Assembly (NCBI RefSeq): GCF_041897535.1
Contig: NZ_CP169217.1
Span: 124,001-188,000 of the forward strand
Direction of reading: 5' to 3'
Length of the DNA: 64,000 nt
Origin: Methylomicrobium lacus_A
Lineage (GTDB): Bacteria; Pseudomonadota; Gammaproteobacteria; Methylococcales; Methylomonadaceae
Shown here piece after piece: positions 17,356-26,123 of the stretch (its first letter is position 1; each line of letters begins with the position of its first letter). Both the position numbers and the translations under genes were made by a program. The notes under the pieces were generated by a model. It was given only the letters and a program-made list of their open reading frames with translations, was not told the DNA's origin and did not search any database.

Positions 17356-18029
17356 TTTTGGTGCGCCTGTCTTTGCAGTAATACGACGAATTCTTCGACG
17401 AACAATTCGTAGCGGCCGATCAGACGGTCCAGGTTCGTCGAGAAACGGTTATAGGCGATAACGGCCGGAATCGCGGCGAACAGGCCGATCGCGGTCGCGA
17501 TCAAGGCTTCGGCGATGCCCGGCGCGACCTGCGCCAGGGTGGCCTGTTTGACATTGCCGAGCGAGCGGAACGAGTTCATGATCCCCCAGACCGTGCCGAA
17601 CAGGCCGACATAGGGGCTGGTCGAGCCGACCGTGGCCAGGAACGGCAGGTGTTCGTCGAGACGATCGATTTCGCGCGACAATTCGATCCGCATCGCCCGT
17701 TGCGCGCTTTCGACCTGGACCAAGGGTTCGACATTGCCGGCCTGGCGCATCCTCGAGAATTCCTTGTAGCCGGCCAGGAAGATTTTTTCGATGCCTTCGG
17801 GCTCGAAGCCTTTCGCGGTCAGTTTGCGGTACAGTTCCGCCAGCGCGACGCCGGACCAGAATTCGGCCTCGAATTCGTCGGTGATCTTGATCGCGCGGTT
17901 GAGCTCCTTGCGCTTCGAAAAGATGAACGTCCAGGAGGCGAGCGAGGCCGAGACCAAAAGCGCCATCACGAACTGGACGACGACGCTGGCTTCCTTGATG
18001 AGATGGAGTATCGATAAATCAGTGTTCAT
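17352..18029 (-). CDS. tolQ: Tol-Pal system protein TolQ
   Basis: The 225-residue inner-membrane protein has three hydrophobic segments (about residues 15-35, 132-155 and 165-190). It has the family motifs LPFLATVGSTSPYVGLFGTV and PGIAEALIATAIGLFAAIP. It is the motor subunit paired with TolR. Its start lies inside the end of ybgC (11-bp overlap), consistent with one operon ybgC-tolQ-tolR-tolA. Confidence 0.96.
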   Translation of the reverse strand: MNTDLSILHLIKEASVVVQFVMALLVSASLASWTFIFSKRKELNRAIKITDEFEAEFWSGVALAELYRKLTAKGFEPEGIEKIFLAGYKEFSRMRQAGNVEPLVQVESAQRAMRIELSREIDRLDEHLPFLATVGSTSPYVGLFGTVWGIMNSFRSLGNVKQATLAQVAPGIAEALIATAIGLFAAIPAVIAYNRFSTNLDRLIGRYELFVEEFVVLLQRQAHQK

Positions 18030-18444
18030 GCTTGAGTGGTTCTAACAAATGTTGAGGAATCGCTTTCGGAGTCATCGTGCCGGCATCGAGACAGGCAATG
18101 CGGATGATCCCTTTACATAAAACATCGTCGCCGCGCGTAATCTCTTGCGCGAAGACCAGGCTGGCTTTTTTCGCTTCGATGACCCGGGCGCTGGCGGTTA
18201 AAAGTTCGTTGAAGCGGGCCGGCTTCAGGTAATCGACCTGCACCGAACGCACGACAAAAATCACGCCGTAATCGGCGATCAAGGCATCCTGCTCATGGCC
18301 CAGCGCGCGCAGCATTTCGGTGCGGGCGCGCTCGAAAAATTTCAGATAATTCGCGTAAAACACCACGCCGCCGGCGTCGGTGTCTTCGTAATACACCCGG
18401 ATCGGCCAGGTGAACATATCGATCGGTTGCTCGCTTTGCACCAT
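18019..18444 (-). CDS. ybgC: Tol-Pal-associated acyl-CoA thioesterase YbgC
   Basis: The 141-residue hotdog-fold thioesterase has the 4-hydroxybenzoyl-CoA-thioesterase-type motif YYEDTDAGGVVFYANYLKFF (about residues 18-37), including the catalytic aspartate. YbgC hydrolyses acyl-CoA or acyl-ACP and heads the tol operon in gammaproteobacteria. The encoded start (MVQSEQPIDMF) may be a few codons long, since MFTWPIRVYYEDTD is the common N-terminus. Confidence 0.93.
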   Translation of the reverse strand: MVQSEQPIDMFTWPIRVYYEDTDAGGVVFYANYLKFFERARTEMLRALGHEQDALIADYGVIFVVRSVQVDYLKPARFNELLTASARVIEAKKASLVFAQEITRGDDVLCKGIIRIACLDAGTMTPKAIPQHLLEPLKHEH

Positions 18445-18486
18445 GATAAGGTTAAATTTTATCGATTCAAGCCTAATTTATCGAGG

Positions 18487-19521
18487 CTATTCAAACAAAT
18501 CTTGCGAAACGCCCATCGGCTGGGGCGGTTTCAGGCCGAAGTGTAGATAGGCATTCGGGGTCACGACCCGGCCTCTCGGCGTACGCATGATGAAGCCCTG
18601 TTGCAGCAGGTACGGCTCCAGCACGTCCTCTATCGTGCCGCGCTCCTCGCTGATCGCGGCGGACAAGGTATCGAGGCCGACCGGTCCGCCGGCAAAGTTT
18701 TCTATCATCGTCAAAAGCAATTTCCTGTCCAAGGCGTCGAAGCCGTTATGATCCACTTTCAACATGTCTAGAGCCTGAACGGAAATCTGTTCGGACACGA
18801 TGCCGCCGCCCTTGACCTCGGCGAAATCGCGCACCCGGCGCAGCAATCGGTTCGCGATCCGGGGCGTGCCGCGCGCGCGTTTGGCGATTTCCTCGGCGCC
18901 TTTCGGCTCGATCTGGATGTTCAGCATATGGGCCGAGCGGGTGACGATCTGGGATAGCTCGGCCACCGTATAAAATTCGAGCCGCTGCACGATGCCGAAG
19001 CGGTCGCGGAGCGGCGAGGTCAAAAGCCCCGCCCGCGTCGTCGCGCCGACCAGCGTGAACGGCGGCAAATCCAGCTTGATCGAACGCGCGGCCGGGCCTT
19101 CGCCGATCATGATGTCGAGCTGGTAGTCTTCCATCGCCGGATACAGGATTTCCTCGACCGCGGGGCTCAATCGGTGGATTTCGTCGATGAACAACACGTC
19201 GTGCGCCTCCAGATTGGTCAGCATCGCGGCCAGATCGCCGGCCTTTTCGAGCACGGGCCCCGAAGTCTGGCGGATATTCACCGACATTTCGGCCGCGATG
19301 ATGTTTGCGAGCGTGGTCTTGCCGAGGCCGGGCGGGCCGAAAATCAGCACATGGTCGAGCGCTTCCCGGCGCGCGGTGGCGGCCTGGATGAAGATGTCCA
19401 TCTGCGTACGCAGTTCTTCCTGGCCGATATAGTCGGCCAGTTTTTTCGGCCGGATCGCGCGGTCCTGACGCTCTTCATCGAGCCGGCTGTGCGGCGTGAT
19501 CAGGCGGTCTTTTTCGATCAT
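18487..19521 (-). CDS. ruvB: Holliday junction branch migration ATPase RuvB
   Basis: The 344-residue AAA+ helicase has Walker A GPPGLGKTTL (about residue 61), Walker B LFIDEIHRL (about 108), the sensor region VGATTRAGLLTSPLRDRFGI, and a C-terminal winged helix. RuvB rings drive branch migration on RuvA-bound junctions. The start overlaps the ruvA stop by 4 bp. Confidence 0.97.
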   Translation of the reverse strand: MIEKDRLITPHSRLDEERQDRAIRPKKLADYIGQEELRTQMDIFIQAATARREALDHVLIFGPPGLGKTTLANIIAAEMSVNIRQTSGPVLEKAGDLAAMLTNLEAHDVLFIDEIHRLSPAVEEILYPAMEDYQLDIMIGEGPAARSIKLDLPPFTLVGATTRAGLLTSPLRDRFGIVQRLEFYTVAELSQIVTRSAHMLNIQIEPKGAEEIAKRARGTPRIANRLLRRVRDFAEVKGGGIVSEQISVQALDMLKVDHNGFDALDRKLLLTMIENFAGGPVGLDTLSAAISEERGTIEDVLEPYLLQQGFIMRTPRGRVVTPNAYLHFGLKPPQPMGVSQDLFE

Positions 19522-20117
19522 CGCGCCGCGCCCTGCAAGGCCAGCCGGATGATGTCCTCACAGCGTTTGTCCTCGCCGGCGATATTCTGCACCATTTTGG
19601 CCGCATCCTGCGGTTTGTAGCCGAGTGCGCATAAGGCGCTGATCGCTTCCTGCTTCGGCGTATTCGTCACCGGGCTCTGGTTTAGACTGACGACCGGCGC
19701 GTCGCCGCCGCCGAACTCGGGCAGACGGTCGCGCATTTCGATGATCAGGCGTTCGGCGGTTTTTTTGCCGACGCCGGGCAGACGGACCAGGGCCTGCGTA
19801 TCATTGTCCTGGATCGCGCGTTGAAATTGTTCGGCCGTGAGTCCGGACAGCAGCGTTAATGCCAGCTTAGGGCCGACGCCGCTGACCTTGATCAGGCTCC
19901 TGAACAGGGCGCGATCGGCCTCGGTCGAAAAACCGAACAGGATCTGCGCATCCTCGCGCACGACCAGGTGCGTATGCAGCTTCACTTCGGTGCCGACGGC
20001 CGGCAGGTTGTAAAAGGTCGTCATCGGCGCCTCGATCTCATAGCCGACCCCGTGCACGTCGAGCAGCAACAGGGGAGGAGCCTTATGGGCCAGAATGCCG
20101 CGCAGGAAACCGATCAT
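19518..20117 (-). CDS. ruvA: Holliday junction branch migration protein RuvA
   Basis: The start at 20117 (MIGFLRGILAHKAPPLLLLD) was chosen because it matches the universal RuvA N-terminus and overlaps the ruvC stop by 4 bp; an in-frame extension to 20177 lacks support. The 199-residue protein has the OB-fold, two helix-hairpin-helix motifs (SGVGPKLALTLLSGL and PGVGKKTAERLIIEM) and the C-terminal domain III that contacts RuvB. Confidence 0.96.
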   Translation of the reverse strand: MIGFLRGILAHKAPPLLLLDVHGVGYEIEAPMTTFYNLPAVGTEVKLHTHLVVREDAQILFGFSTEADRALFRSLIKVSGVGPKLALTLLSGLTAEQFQRAIQDNDTQALVRLPGVGKKTAERLIIEMRDRLPEFGGGDAPVVSLNQSPVTNTPKQEAISALCALGYKPQDAAKMVQNIAGEDKRCEDIIRLALQGAAR

Positions 20118-20641
20118 CGCGCCAGGCTCCGTTCGATCCTGAGCGCGGTCTGCCGGTAGTGCGAATGGCACAGGCACAGCCCCAGCGCGTCGCTGGCGTC
20201 GATTTGCAGTTCGCCCTGTATGCCGAGCAGAATTTTGACCATGTGTTGCACCTGTGTTTTTTCCGCGTTGCCCTTGCCGACCAAGGCTTGCTTGACTTGC
20301 CGGGCCGCATACTCGAAGACCGGCAGGCCCGCGGTCTGCACCGCGCAGATCGCCGCGCCGCGCGCCTGGCCGAGCTTCAGCGCCGAATCGGCGTTTTTAT
20401 GCATAAAGACCTGCTCGATCGCCATCTGCTCGGGATGGTAAAGATCGACGATTTCGCGTACCGAATCGAAGATCTGTTTCAGCCGGTCCGGAAAATAATC
20501 GGCCTTGACCCTGATGCTGCCGCTGGCAATGTAGCGGCAGCCTTTCGGGCCCTGTTCGATGATGCCGTAGCCGGTGATGCGCGAGCCGGGGTCGATGCCG
20601 AGTATCCGGGTGGTCTGACTATCCGTATGAATGGGATTCAA
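20114..20641 (-). CDS. ruvC: Crossover junction endodeoxyribonuclease RuvC
   Basis: The 175-residue RNase-H-fold nuclease begins the active site with ILGIDPGSRITGYG (catalytic aspartate). Further acidic residues lie in MAIEQVFMHKNADSALKLGQ and in the C-terminal DASDALGLCLCH. It resolves Holliday junctions scanned by RuvAB. It starts 6 bp after the yebC stop, so yebC-ruvC-ruvA-ruvB reads as one operon. Confidence 0.96.
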   Translation of the reverse strand: MNPIHTDSQTTRILGIDPGSRITGYGIIEQGPKGCRYIASGSIRVKADYFPDRLKQIFDSVREIVDLYHPEQMAIEQVFMHKNADSALKLGQARGAAICAVQTAGLPVFEYAARQVKQALVGKGNAEKTQVQHMVKILLGIQGELQIDASDALGLCLCHSHYRQTALRIERSLAR

Positions 20642-20647
20642 TGCCGG

Positions 20648-21397
20648 TTAGCCTGCGAACTGCGCGATGATGTCCTCGCTGATGTCCGCGTTCGAATACA
20701 CGTTTTGCACGTCGTCGAGATCTTCCAAGCGGTCGATCAGGCGCAGCATTTTTTCCGCGTCTTCGGCGTCGAGTTCGGTGTTGGTCGAGGCCTGCATCGT
20801 GACTTCGGCGTTGTCGGGTTCGAAGCCCGCCGCGACCAGCGCGGATTTGACGGCCAGATACTCTTCGGGCGAGGACATCACGTCGATCGAACCGTCGTCG
20901 TTCGTGATCACGTCGTTCGCGCCGGCTTCCAGCGCCGCTTCGATCAGCGCGTCTTCGTCGACGCCTCCCGCATAGCTGATGATGCCGGTTTTGGTGAACA
21001 GATAGGCGACCGAGCCGTCGGTGCCGAGGTTGCCGCCCGCCTTGGTGAAGGCATGGCGCACGTCGCTGACCGTGCGGTTGCGGTTGTCGGTCAGGCATTC
21101 GACCATCACGGCCGTGCCGCCGGGGCCGTAGCCTTCGTAGCGCACTTCTTCGTAGTTCACGCCTTCCTGCGCGCCGGAGGCTTTCTTGATCGCGTTGTCG
21201 ATCGTGTCGCGGCGCATGTTCGATCCGAGCGCCTTGTCGACCGCGGTGCGCAAGGTCGGATTGCTGCCCGCGTCGGGGCCGCCGGATTTGACCGCGACGG
21301 TGATTTCGCGCAGCAGTTTGGTGAAGATTTTACCGCGTTTGGCATCCTGTCCGGCCTTGCGGTGCTTGATGTTAGCCCATTTACTGTGTCCAGCCAT
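20648..21397 (-). CDS. YebC/PmpR-family regulatory or translation factor
   Basis: The 249-residue protein has the canonical N-terminus MAGHSKWANIKHRKAGQDAKRG and the middle motifs YEGYGPGGTAVMVECLTDN and GSVAYLF. Members were described as DNA-binding regulators of quorum sensing or ruv genes, and more recently as factors that relieve ribosome stalling at proline runs. The position just before ruvC is typical. Confidence 0.95.
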   Translation of the reverse strand: MAGHSKWANIKHRKAGQDAKRGKIFTKLLREITVAVKSGGPDAGSNPTLRTAVDKALGSNMRRDTIDNAIKKASGAQEGVNYEEVRYEGYGPGGTAVMVECLTDNRNRTVSDVRHAFTKAGGNLGTDGSVAYLFTKTGIISYAGGVDEDALIEAALEAGANDVITNDDGSIDVMSSPEEYLAVKSALVAAGFEPDNAEVTMQASTNTELDAEDAEKMLRLIDRLEDLDDVQNVYSNADISEDIIAQFAG

Positions 21398-21438
21398 TAT
21401 CTTTCTCTAATAACGTATTTCTTAAATAAACAACAATC

Positions 21439-21630
21439 GTAGGGTATGCTGCGCGTACCATTTTGAGTTTTTCAGACCAGGCAGACCTTGTTAAGGTACG
21501 CGCAGCGTACCTACAAGACTCCCCGGTAGGGTGCGCATTGCGCACCATTGAATATTTCCGTACACCAAATTCTGTAACCCGAGGCGTCCGAGAAAATAGG
21601 TATGAATTTGGTGCGCAGTGCGCACCCTAC
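21439..21630. repeat. Two inverted-repeat pairs (REP-type cluster) between serB and yebC
   Basis: The first pair is GTAGGGTATGCTGCGCGTAC (from 21439) with its inverse GGTACGCGCAGCGTACCTAC at 21495-21514. The second is GTAGGGTGCGCATTGCGCAC (from 21526) with its inverse, ending CGCACCCTAC, at 21610-21630. Each 20-21-base unit is also nearly palindromic. The serB stop codon (TAG on the minus strand, 21627-21629) lies inside the last unit. Confidence 0.85.
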
Positions 21631-22268
21631 AGAATATGCGTCAGCACCGCCGCCAAACTCGGCCCCTCGACAAAATGATCGGCCAGCTCGCGGACGATCG
21701 GCCGCGCGGCCACGCCGCCGAAACCGATCACGCTGACGCCTTCCTGCTTGGCTTCCATGTCGGTCTTGCCGTCGCCGATCAGCAACAGCGGACTTTCCGG
21801 CCGTTTCAGGTCGCGGCAGATCTGCGCCTTGCCGCCGGTCCGGGCCAAGGGCGAAGTCTGGTCGAAATCCTTATAGCTGCCGTCGGCGTTGAAATAAATA
21901 TCGACCGCGTGCACATGATTTTCCGGCACGCCGAGGAAGCCCGCGAGCGGCAGGATCGCCTGCCGCAGGCCGCCGCTGACGATATGCACTTCCTTGCCGT
22001 GCGCAGCGAGCGCCGAAAACACGTCCGCGACGCCTTCGACCATTTCTGTGATGTACAGTCCGGCCAGCCAGTCGATGCTGTCCGCATCCGGACGGATCAG
22101 CGACAGCCGTTTTTCATACACCGCCTCGAGCGGCACTTCGCCGTTCATCGCCGCATCGGTCAGCTTGGCCATCGCTTCGCCGAGGCCGACGCGGCCGGCC
22201 AGTTCGTCGATGCCTTCGATCCGGCTCAGGGTGCTGTCGCAATCGAAGCAGATGATGCCGAAGCTCAT
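21627..22268 (-). CDS. serB: Phosphoserine phosphatase (HAD superfamily)
   Basis: The 213-residue HAD-fold enzyme has motif I FDCDSTLSRIEGID with both catalytic aspartates, motif II VSGGLRQAI, and the motif III/IV region with GKAQIC and LLIGDGKTDMEA. These match phosphoserine phosphatase, the last step of serine synthesis. The start overlaps the serA stop by 4 bp, which strongly supports this specificity. The last codons run into a repeat element, which supplies the stop codon. Confidence 0.9.
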   Translation of the reverse strand: MSFGIICFDCDSTLSRIEGIDELAGRVGLGEAMAKLTDAAMNGEVPLEAVYEKRLSLIRPDADSIDWLAGLYITEMVEGVADVFSALAAHGKEVHIVSGGLRQAILPLAGFLGVPENHVHAVDIYFNADGSYKDFDQTSPLARTGGKAQICRDLKRPESPLLLIGDGKTDMEAKQEGVSVIGFGGVAARPIVRELADHFVEGPSLAAVLTHIL

Positions 22269-23848
22269 AAACGGATCTGGGTGACCTGATGCACCGGTTG
22301 CACGTTGTGCAATTGTTTCAACAAGTCCTCGCCGACCGGTTCGCTGACGCTGATCACCGCCATCGCCTGCTGCTGGCCGTCGGCCATACCGACCTGCATC
22401 CTTGTGATGTTGATGTTCGCATTGCCGAGCACCGCGCTGATCGCGGAGATCACGCCCGGACGGTCATCGTGCCGGGTGATCAGCAAGGTACCTTCCGGTA
22501 CCACTTCGATGTCGAAATGGTTGATGCAGATCAGCCTCGGGTGGTGGCCGCCGAGCAGTACGCCGGAAGCGCTGATGCTGCCGTCCGCGCAGTGGCCGGT
22601 CACCTTGATCAGCGAGACATAGTCTTCGGTTTCGGCCGTTTTCGATTCGATCAGCGCGATGCCCTGGCGTTTGGCGATGTTCTCGGCATTGACCCGATTG
22701 ACCGGCGTCGAAAACTGGCCGCCCAACACGCCGACCAGCGCCGCGACCGATACCGGCCGCGTCTCGACTTCGGCGGCGCGGCCGAACAGCGCGACTTCGA
22801 GTTTTTCGATCGGCTGGGTCGCGAGACCGACCACGACCTTGCCCAGAATGGTCGCAAGATTCATGTAATCGGCCGATTTTTTCAGTTCTTCCGCAGACAA
22901 TCTCGGCAGGTTGATCGCATTGATCGCCTCGCCGGTTTGCAGGAAGGTGACCGCCTGGCGCGCGATTTCGACGCTGACCGCGACCTGCGCTTCGGTCGTC
23001 GAGGCGCCCAGATGCGGCGTGAACACGATGTTGTCGAGTTCAAGCAGGGGCGATCCGACCGGCGGCTCGTTTTCGAACACGTCGAGCGCCGCGCCGGCGA
23101 TCTTGCCGTTCTTCAGCGCCTCATACAGGGCGCCCTCGTCGATCAGGCCGCCGCGCGCGCAGTTGATGATCCGCGCGCTCTTTTTCATCATGCCGAACTG
23201 TGCGGCACCGATGATGTTTTTGGTCTTTTCGATCAGCGGGCAGTGCAGGGTCAGATAGTCGGCGCGGCTGACCAGGTCGTCGAGGCTGACCGCTTCGACG
23301 CCGAGGTCGGCGAAGATTTCCGGTGCGACGAACGGGTCATAGGCGATCACTTTCATTTTGAGGCCGTGGCCGCGCTGCGCGACGATGCGGCCGATCGTGC
23401 CGAAACCGAGAATAGCCAAGGTCTTGTGCGCGACTTCCGCACCCATCAGCTTCGAGCGCTCCCATTTGCCGGAACGCACAGAGCTGTCGGCGGTCGGCAG
23501 GCGGCGGCTCAGCGACATCATGTGCGCGATTGCGAGTTCGGCGGTCGTGGTTGCGTTTGCGTCCGGCGTGTTCATCACGATCACGCCCATTTCGGTCGCG
23601 GCCGGGATGTCGACGTTGTCGACGCCGATGCCGGCGCGGCCGATCAGTTTCAGGCGCTTGGCGGCTTGCAATACCTTTGCCGTGACCTTGGTGTCGCTGC
23701 GGATCAACAGCGCATCGTAATCTCCGATAATTCCGCACAAGCCGTCTTCGTCGAGTCCGGTCTGGATGTGAACCTGGAGGCCGGATTGCTCGGTTAGGTA
23801 ATTAATGCCGGCTTCGGATAATTTGTCGGAGATCAGGATTTTCTTCAT
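22265..23848 (-). CDS. serA: D-3-phosphoglycerate dehydrogenase
   Basis: The 527-residue long-form enzyme has a substrate domain and an NAD-binding Rossmann motif LAILGFGTIGRIVAQRG (about residue 144). Catalytic residues lie in NCARGGLIDEGAL and in HLGASTTEAQ. An intervening domain and a C-terminal ACT domain (about 455-527, ITRHDDRPGVISAISAVLG) usually give serine feedback. It commits 3-phosphoglycerate to serine. It is first in a serA-serB operon. Confidence 0.97.
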   Translation of the reverse strand: MKKILISDKLSEAGINYLTEQSGLQVHIQTGLDEDGLCGIIGDYDALLIRSDTKVTAKVLQAAKRLKLIGRAGIGVDNVDIPAATEMGVIVMNTPDANATTTAELAIAHMMSLSRRLPTADSSVRSGKWERSKLMGAEVAHKTLAILGFGTIGRIVAQRGHGLKMKVIAYDPFVAPEIFADLGVEAVSLDDLVSRADYLTLHCPLIEKTKNIIGAAQFGMMKKSARIINCARGGLIDEGALYEALKNGKIAGAALDVFENEPPVGSPLLELDNIVFTPHLGASTTEAQVAVSVEIARQAVTFLQTGEAINAINLPRLSAEELKKSADYMNLATILGKVVVGLATQPIEKLEVALFGRAAEVETRPVSVAALVGVLGGQFSTPVNRVNAENIAKRQGIALIESKTAETEDYVSLIKVTGHCADGSISASGVLLGGHHPRLICINHFDIEVVPEGTLLITRHDDRPGVISAISAVLGNANINITRMQVGMADGQQQAMAVISVSEPVGEDLLKQLHNVQPVHQVTQIRL

Positions 23849-24019
23849 AGTGCTCTGTTGGCCGCAGTGAGGCTTGCTAAAAAGTGCCTATTCTAACAGA
23901 ATTGACCCTTTCCCGGTATCGGCTTTCGCGGATCCGATTTGCTTCGGCCCGGTTTTTGCCTGTTTGATACCGGCCGGCACGCGCTGCGTTTTGCGCAATC
24001 CTACAGCGAGCCGATTTGG

Positions 24020-24025
24020 TATAAT
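24020..24025 (+). promoter_or_regulatory. Extended -10 promoter element before the redoxin gene
   Basis: TATAAT is preceded by TTTGG, giving the extended -10 pattern TGGTATAAT. No good -35 is seen. Initiation near 24032 would leave a leader of about 50 bases before the preferred start codon at 24083. Confidence 0.45.
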
Positions 24026-24082
24026 CCGGCCTTTGTCAGTAAAAAAATGCCTGCCGTCGGCTGGGCGGTGAAGGGGGGGAAG

Positions 24083-24586
24083 TTGTCCAGGGCTAAATTA
24101 TTGTTCGCGCTGCCGGTGTTCGCCTTGGCCGTGTGGCTCGTCTGGCAGGCCGTGCCCCGGATGACCGGCGCGGCGCCGGAGGTCGCCTTTACCACGATTA
24201 CCGGCAAGCAGATCGCACTGCGGGAGTGGCGCGGCAAGCCGGCGATCGTGACCTTTTGGGCGACCGATTGTCCTTCGTGCATGCTTGAAATTCCGCATCT
24301 GCTCGATTTGTATCAGAAGTTTCATCCCCAGGGTCTCGAAATGATCGCGGTCGCGATGGCTTACGATCCACCTAATCATGTCGTCGAAATGACGCGCGCC
24401 AGACAATTGCCTTATCATGTGGCGCTGGATTTGAATTCGGCGCATGCGTTGGCGTTTGGCGATGTACAATTTACCCCGACGACTTTTTTGATAAGCCCCG
24501 AAGGCAAGATCGCCGAAAAATCGGTCGGCGTTTTCGATTATCCATCCTGGCAAGCCCGAATTGCCGCAATGTTGAACAAAGGATGA
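24083..24586 (+). CDS. TlpA-like thiol:disulfide redoxin, membrane-anchored
   Basis: I prefer the TTG at 24083 because a purine-rich AAGGGGGGGA lies just upstream and the protein then begins with an uncleaved signal anchor (SRAKLLFALPVFALAVWLVW). An in-frame ATG at 24047 has no ribosome site but is possible. The periplasmic domain is thioredoxin-like, with the CxxC motif in WATDCPSCMLEIP and the cis-proline region FTPTTFLISPEG. Such proteins reduce or oxidise cysteines in cytochrome assembly or envelope proteins. hemJ begins 3 bp downstream. Confidence 0.82.
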   Translation: MSRAKLLFALPVFALAVWLVWQAVPRMTGAAPEVAFTTITGKQIALREWRGKPAIVTFWATDCPSCMLEIPHLLDLYQKFHPQGLEMIAVAMAYDPPNHVVEMTRARQLPYHVALDLNSAHALAFGDVQFTPTTFLISPEGKIAEKSVGVFDYPSWQARIAAMLNKG

Positions 24587-24589
24587 GCG

Positions 24590-25015
24590 ATGCTCTGGTT
24601 AAAAGCGTTTCATTTGATATTCATGGTCACCTGGTTCGCCGGACTGTTTTATCTGCCGCGCCTTTTCGTCTATCATGCGATGAGTTCCGATACCGTCAGC
24701 CGAGAGCGCTTCAAGATCATGGAACGCAAGCTGTATTACGGCATCATGACGCCGGGCATGCTGTTGACCTTGCTGTTCGGCGTCTGGATGCTGGCCGATT
24801 ACGCCTGGGACATGTACCGCAGCAGCGGCTGGCTGCATGCGAAATTTACCTTGCTGGCGTTGCTGGTCGGCTATCATGGCCTGTGCGGCAAGTGGCTCCT
24901 CGATTTCAAGCATGAGCGCAATCGTCATAGTCATGTGTATTTTCGCTGGATGAACGAAGTGCCGGTGTTGTTCCTGTTCGGCATCGTGATTCTGGCCGTG
25001 GTCAAACCTTTTTAA
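24590..25015 (+). CDS. hemJ: Protoporphyrinogen IX oxidase HemJ
   Basis: The 141-residue integral membrane protein has four hydrophobic helices. It starts MLWLKAFHLIFMVTWFAGLF, whose histidine is the conserved HemJ residue, and has RLFVYHA and HAKFTLLALLVGYHG with further conserved His and Lys. HemJ is the b-type-haem oxidase of protoporphyrinogen IX in bacteria lacking HemG and HemY. Length and motifs fit closely. Pairing with a redoxin may reflect shared envelope redox needs; that is inference. Confidence 0.93.
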   Translation: MLWLKAFHLIFMVTWFAGLFYLPRLFVYHAMSSDTVSRERFKIMERKLYYGIMTPGMLLTLLFGVWMLADYAWDMYRSSGWLHAKFTLLALLVGYHGLCGKWLLDFKHERNRHSHVYFRWMNEVPVLFLFGIVILAVVKPF

Positions 25016-25032
25016 TAGCTATTTTTTAATTC

Positions 25033-25872
25033 ATGAAACACATCATCACCCTGTCCGGCGACATCGGCAGCGGCAAGTCCTCGGTCGCGGCGGAACTGCA
25101 AAAACTGACCGCCTACGACATCATCGGCACCGGCAAGATTCAGCGCGCGATCGCCGAGCGGCGCGGGCTGACCACGCTCGAATTGAACAAGATTTCCGAA
25201 ACCGACCGCAGCGTCGATGACGAGATCGACAATTATGTGATCGAAACCGGTAAAACCCAGGATGATCTGATCATCGATTCGCGGCTGGCCTGGCATTTCA
25301 TTCCGGCCGCGTTCAAGGTCTACCTGTCGGTCGATGCGCTGATCGGCGCGGAACGCGTTTTTAACGCCGGCCGCAGCGACGAGCACAATCCGTCGCTGGA
25401 AGCGACGCTGCAAAACAACCTGAAACGTCAGTCCTCGGAAGACCAGCGTTTTTACAAATTGTACGACGTGCATTTTAGGCGCTACGACAATTACGACCTG
25501 ATCGTCGACACCTCTTATACCGCGCCCGAAGCGATCGCCCGCAAGATCTATGACTGCTTTGAACAGCGGAACCAGGGCGGGGAGTTTCCGGAACTTTGGC
25601 TGGACCCTCGGCGGTTGTTGCCCACGCAAAAGCTTGAAGCCGGCGAGAATAGCGAGTTCGATTTCGCTGCGCCGATCTCGGTATTTGTGCATGACGGCCT
25701 GATCTATATCGCCGACGGCCATCAACAAATGCTGGCCGCGCGCAAGGCCGGCCTCGACCTGATTCCTGCCCGGATATTGACCGAAGATGCAGCGAATTTC
25801 AGCGAACTCGCCGGTGCCGTGTCGCCGTCAATGCGGCAAGCCTGGGAAGCCGCGATGGATGTCAATATTTGA
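25033..25872 (+). CDS. Cytidylate-kinase-like protein with C-terminal ParB/Srx-like domain
   Basis: The 279-residue protein has two parts. Residues 1 to about 180 are a nucleoside-monophosphate-kinase fold with P-loop SGDIGSGKSSVAAEL (about 8-22), a DSRLAWHFIP segment and an RxxxR lid (RQSSEDQRFYKLY), similar to AAA_18/Cytidylate_kin2. Residues about 200-275 resemble the ParB/sulfiredoxin fold, with IYIADGHQQMLAARKAGLDL matching the DGHxRxxAAR motif of nucleotide-binding ParB-like proteins and free-serine kinases. No fusion of this type is known to me as characterised. The substrate is unknown. Confidence 0.7.
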   Translation: MKHIITLSGDIGSGKSSVAAELQKLTAYDIIGTGKIQRAIAERRGLTTLELNKISETDRSVDDEIDNYVIETGKTQDDLIIDSRLAWHFIPAAFKVYLSVDALIGAERVFNAGRSDEHNPSLEATLQNNLKRQSSEDQRFYKLYDVHFRRYDNYDLIVDTSYTAPEAIARKIYDCFEQRNQGGEFPELWLDPRRLLPTQKLEAGENSEFDFAAPISVFVHDGLIYIADGHQQMLAARKAGLDLIPARILTEDAANFSELAGAVSPSMRQAWEAAMDVNI

Positions 25873-26123
25873 TATGAAGGGCGAGGCTCATCAAAATTTA
25901 TCGGCTCAAACCGGCCAGGAGCTGCCACCAAAGTTCGACCTGGTTTGACAGCAGTAAAATGAATACTGGCCATTCAGTTTATCCAAAGATGCTTGAGTGG
26001 AATACTTGCCCCTACATTTGTGCGACGCTGGTTGCTTGATTAGCCCGCTGCGACATTCGGCATGTTGGAAAACATGATGGAAGAGGATCACACGGTGGGG
26101 GATTGATGATAGAAAGGCAGGCG

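Noticed and set aside
20117..20177. N-terminal extension of RuvA
   Set aside because: The extension lies inside ruvC and does not match the conserved RuvA start MIGFLRG.
24047..24082. ATG at 24047 as start of the redoxin gene
   Set aside because: No ribosome site precedes it, while TTG at 24083 has a strong purine-rich one and gives a better signal anchor; kept only as an alternative.
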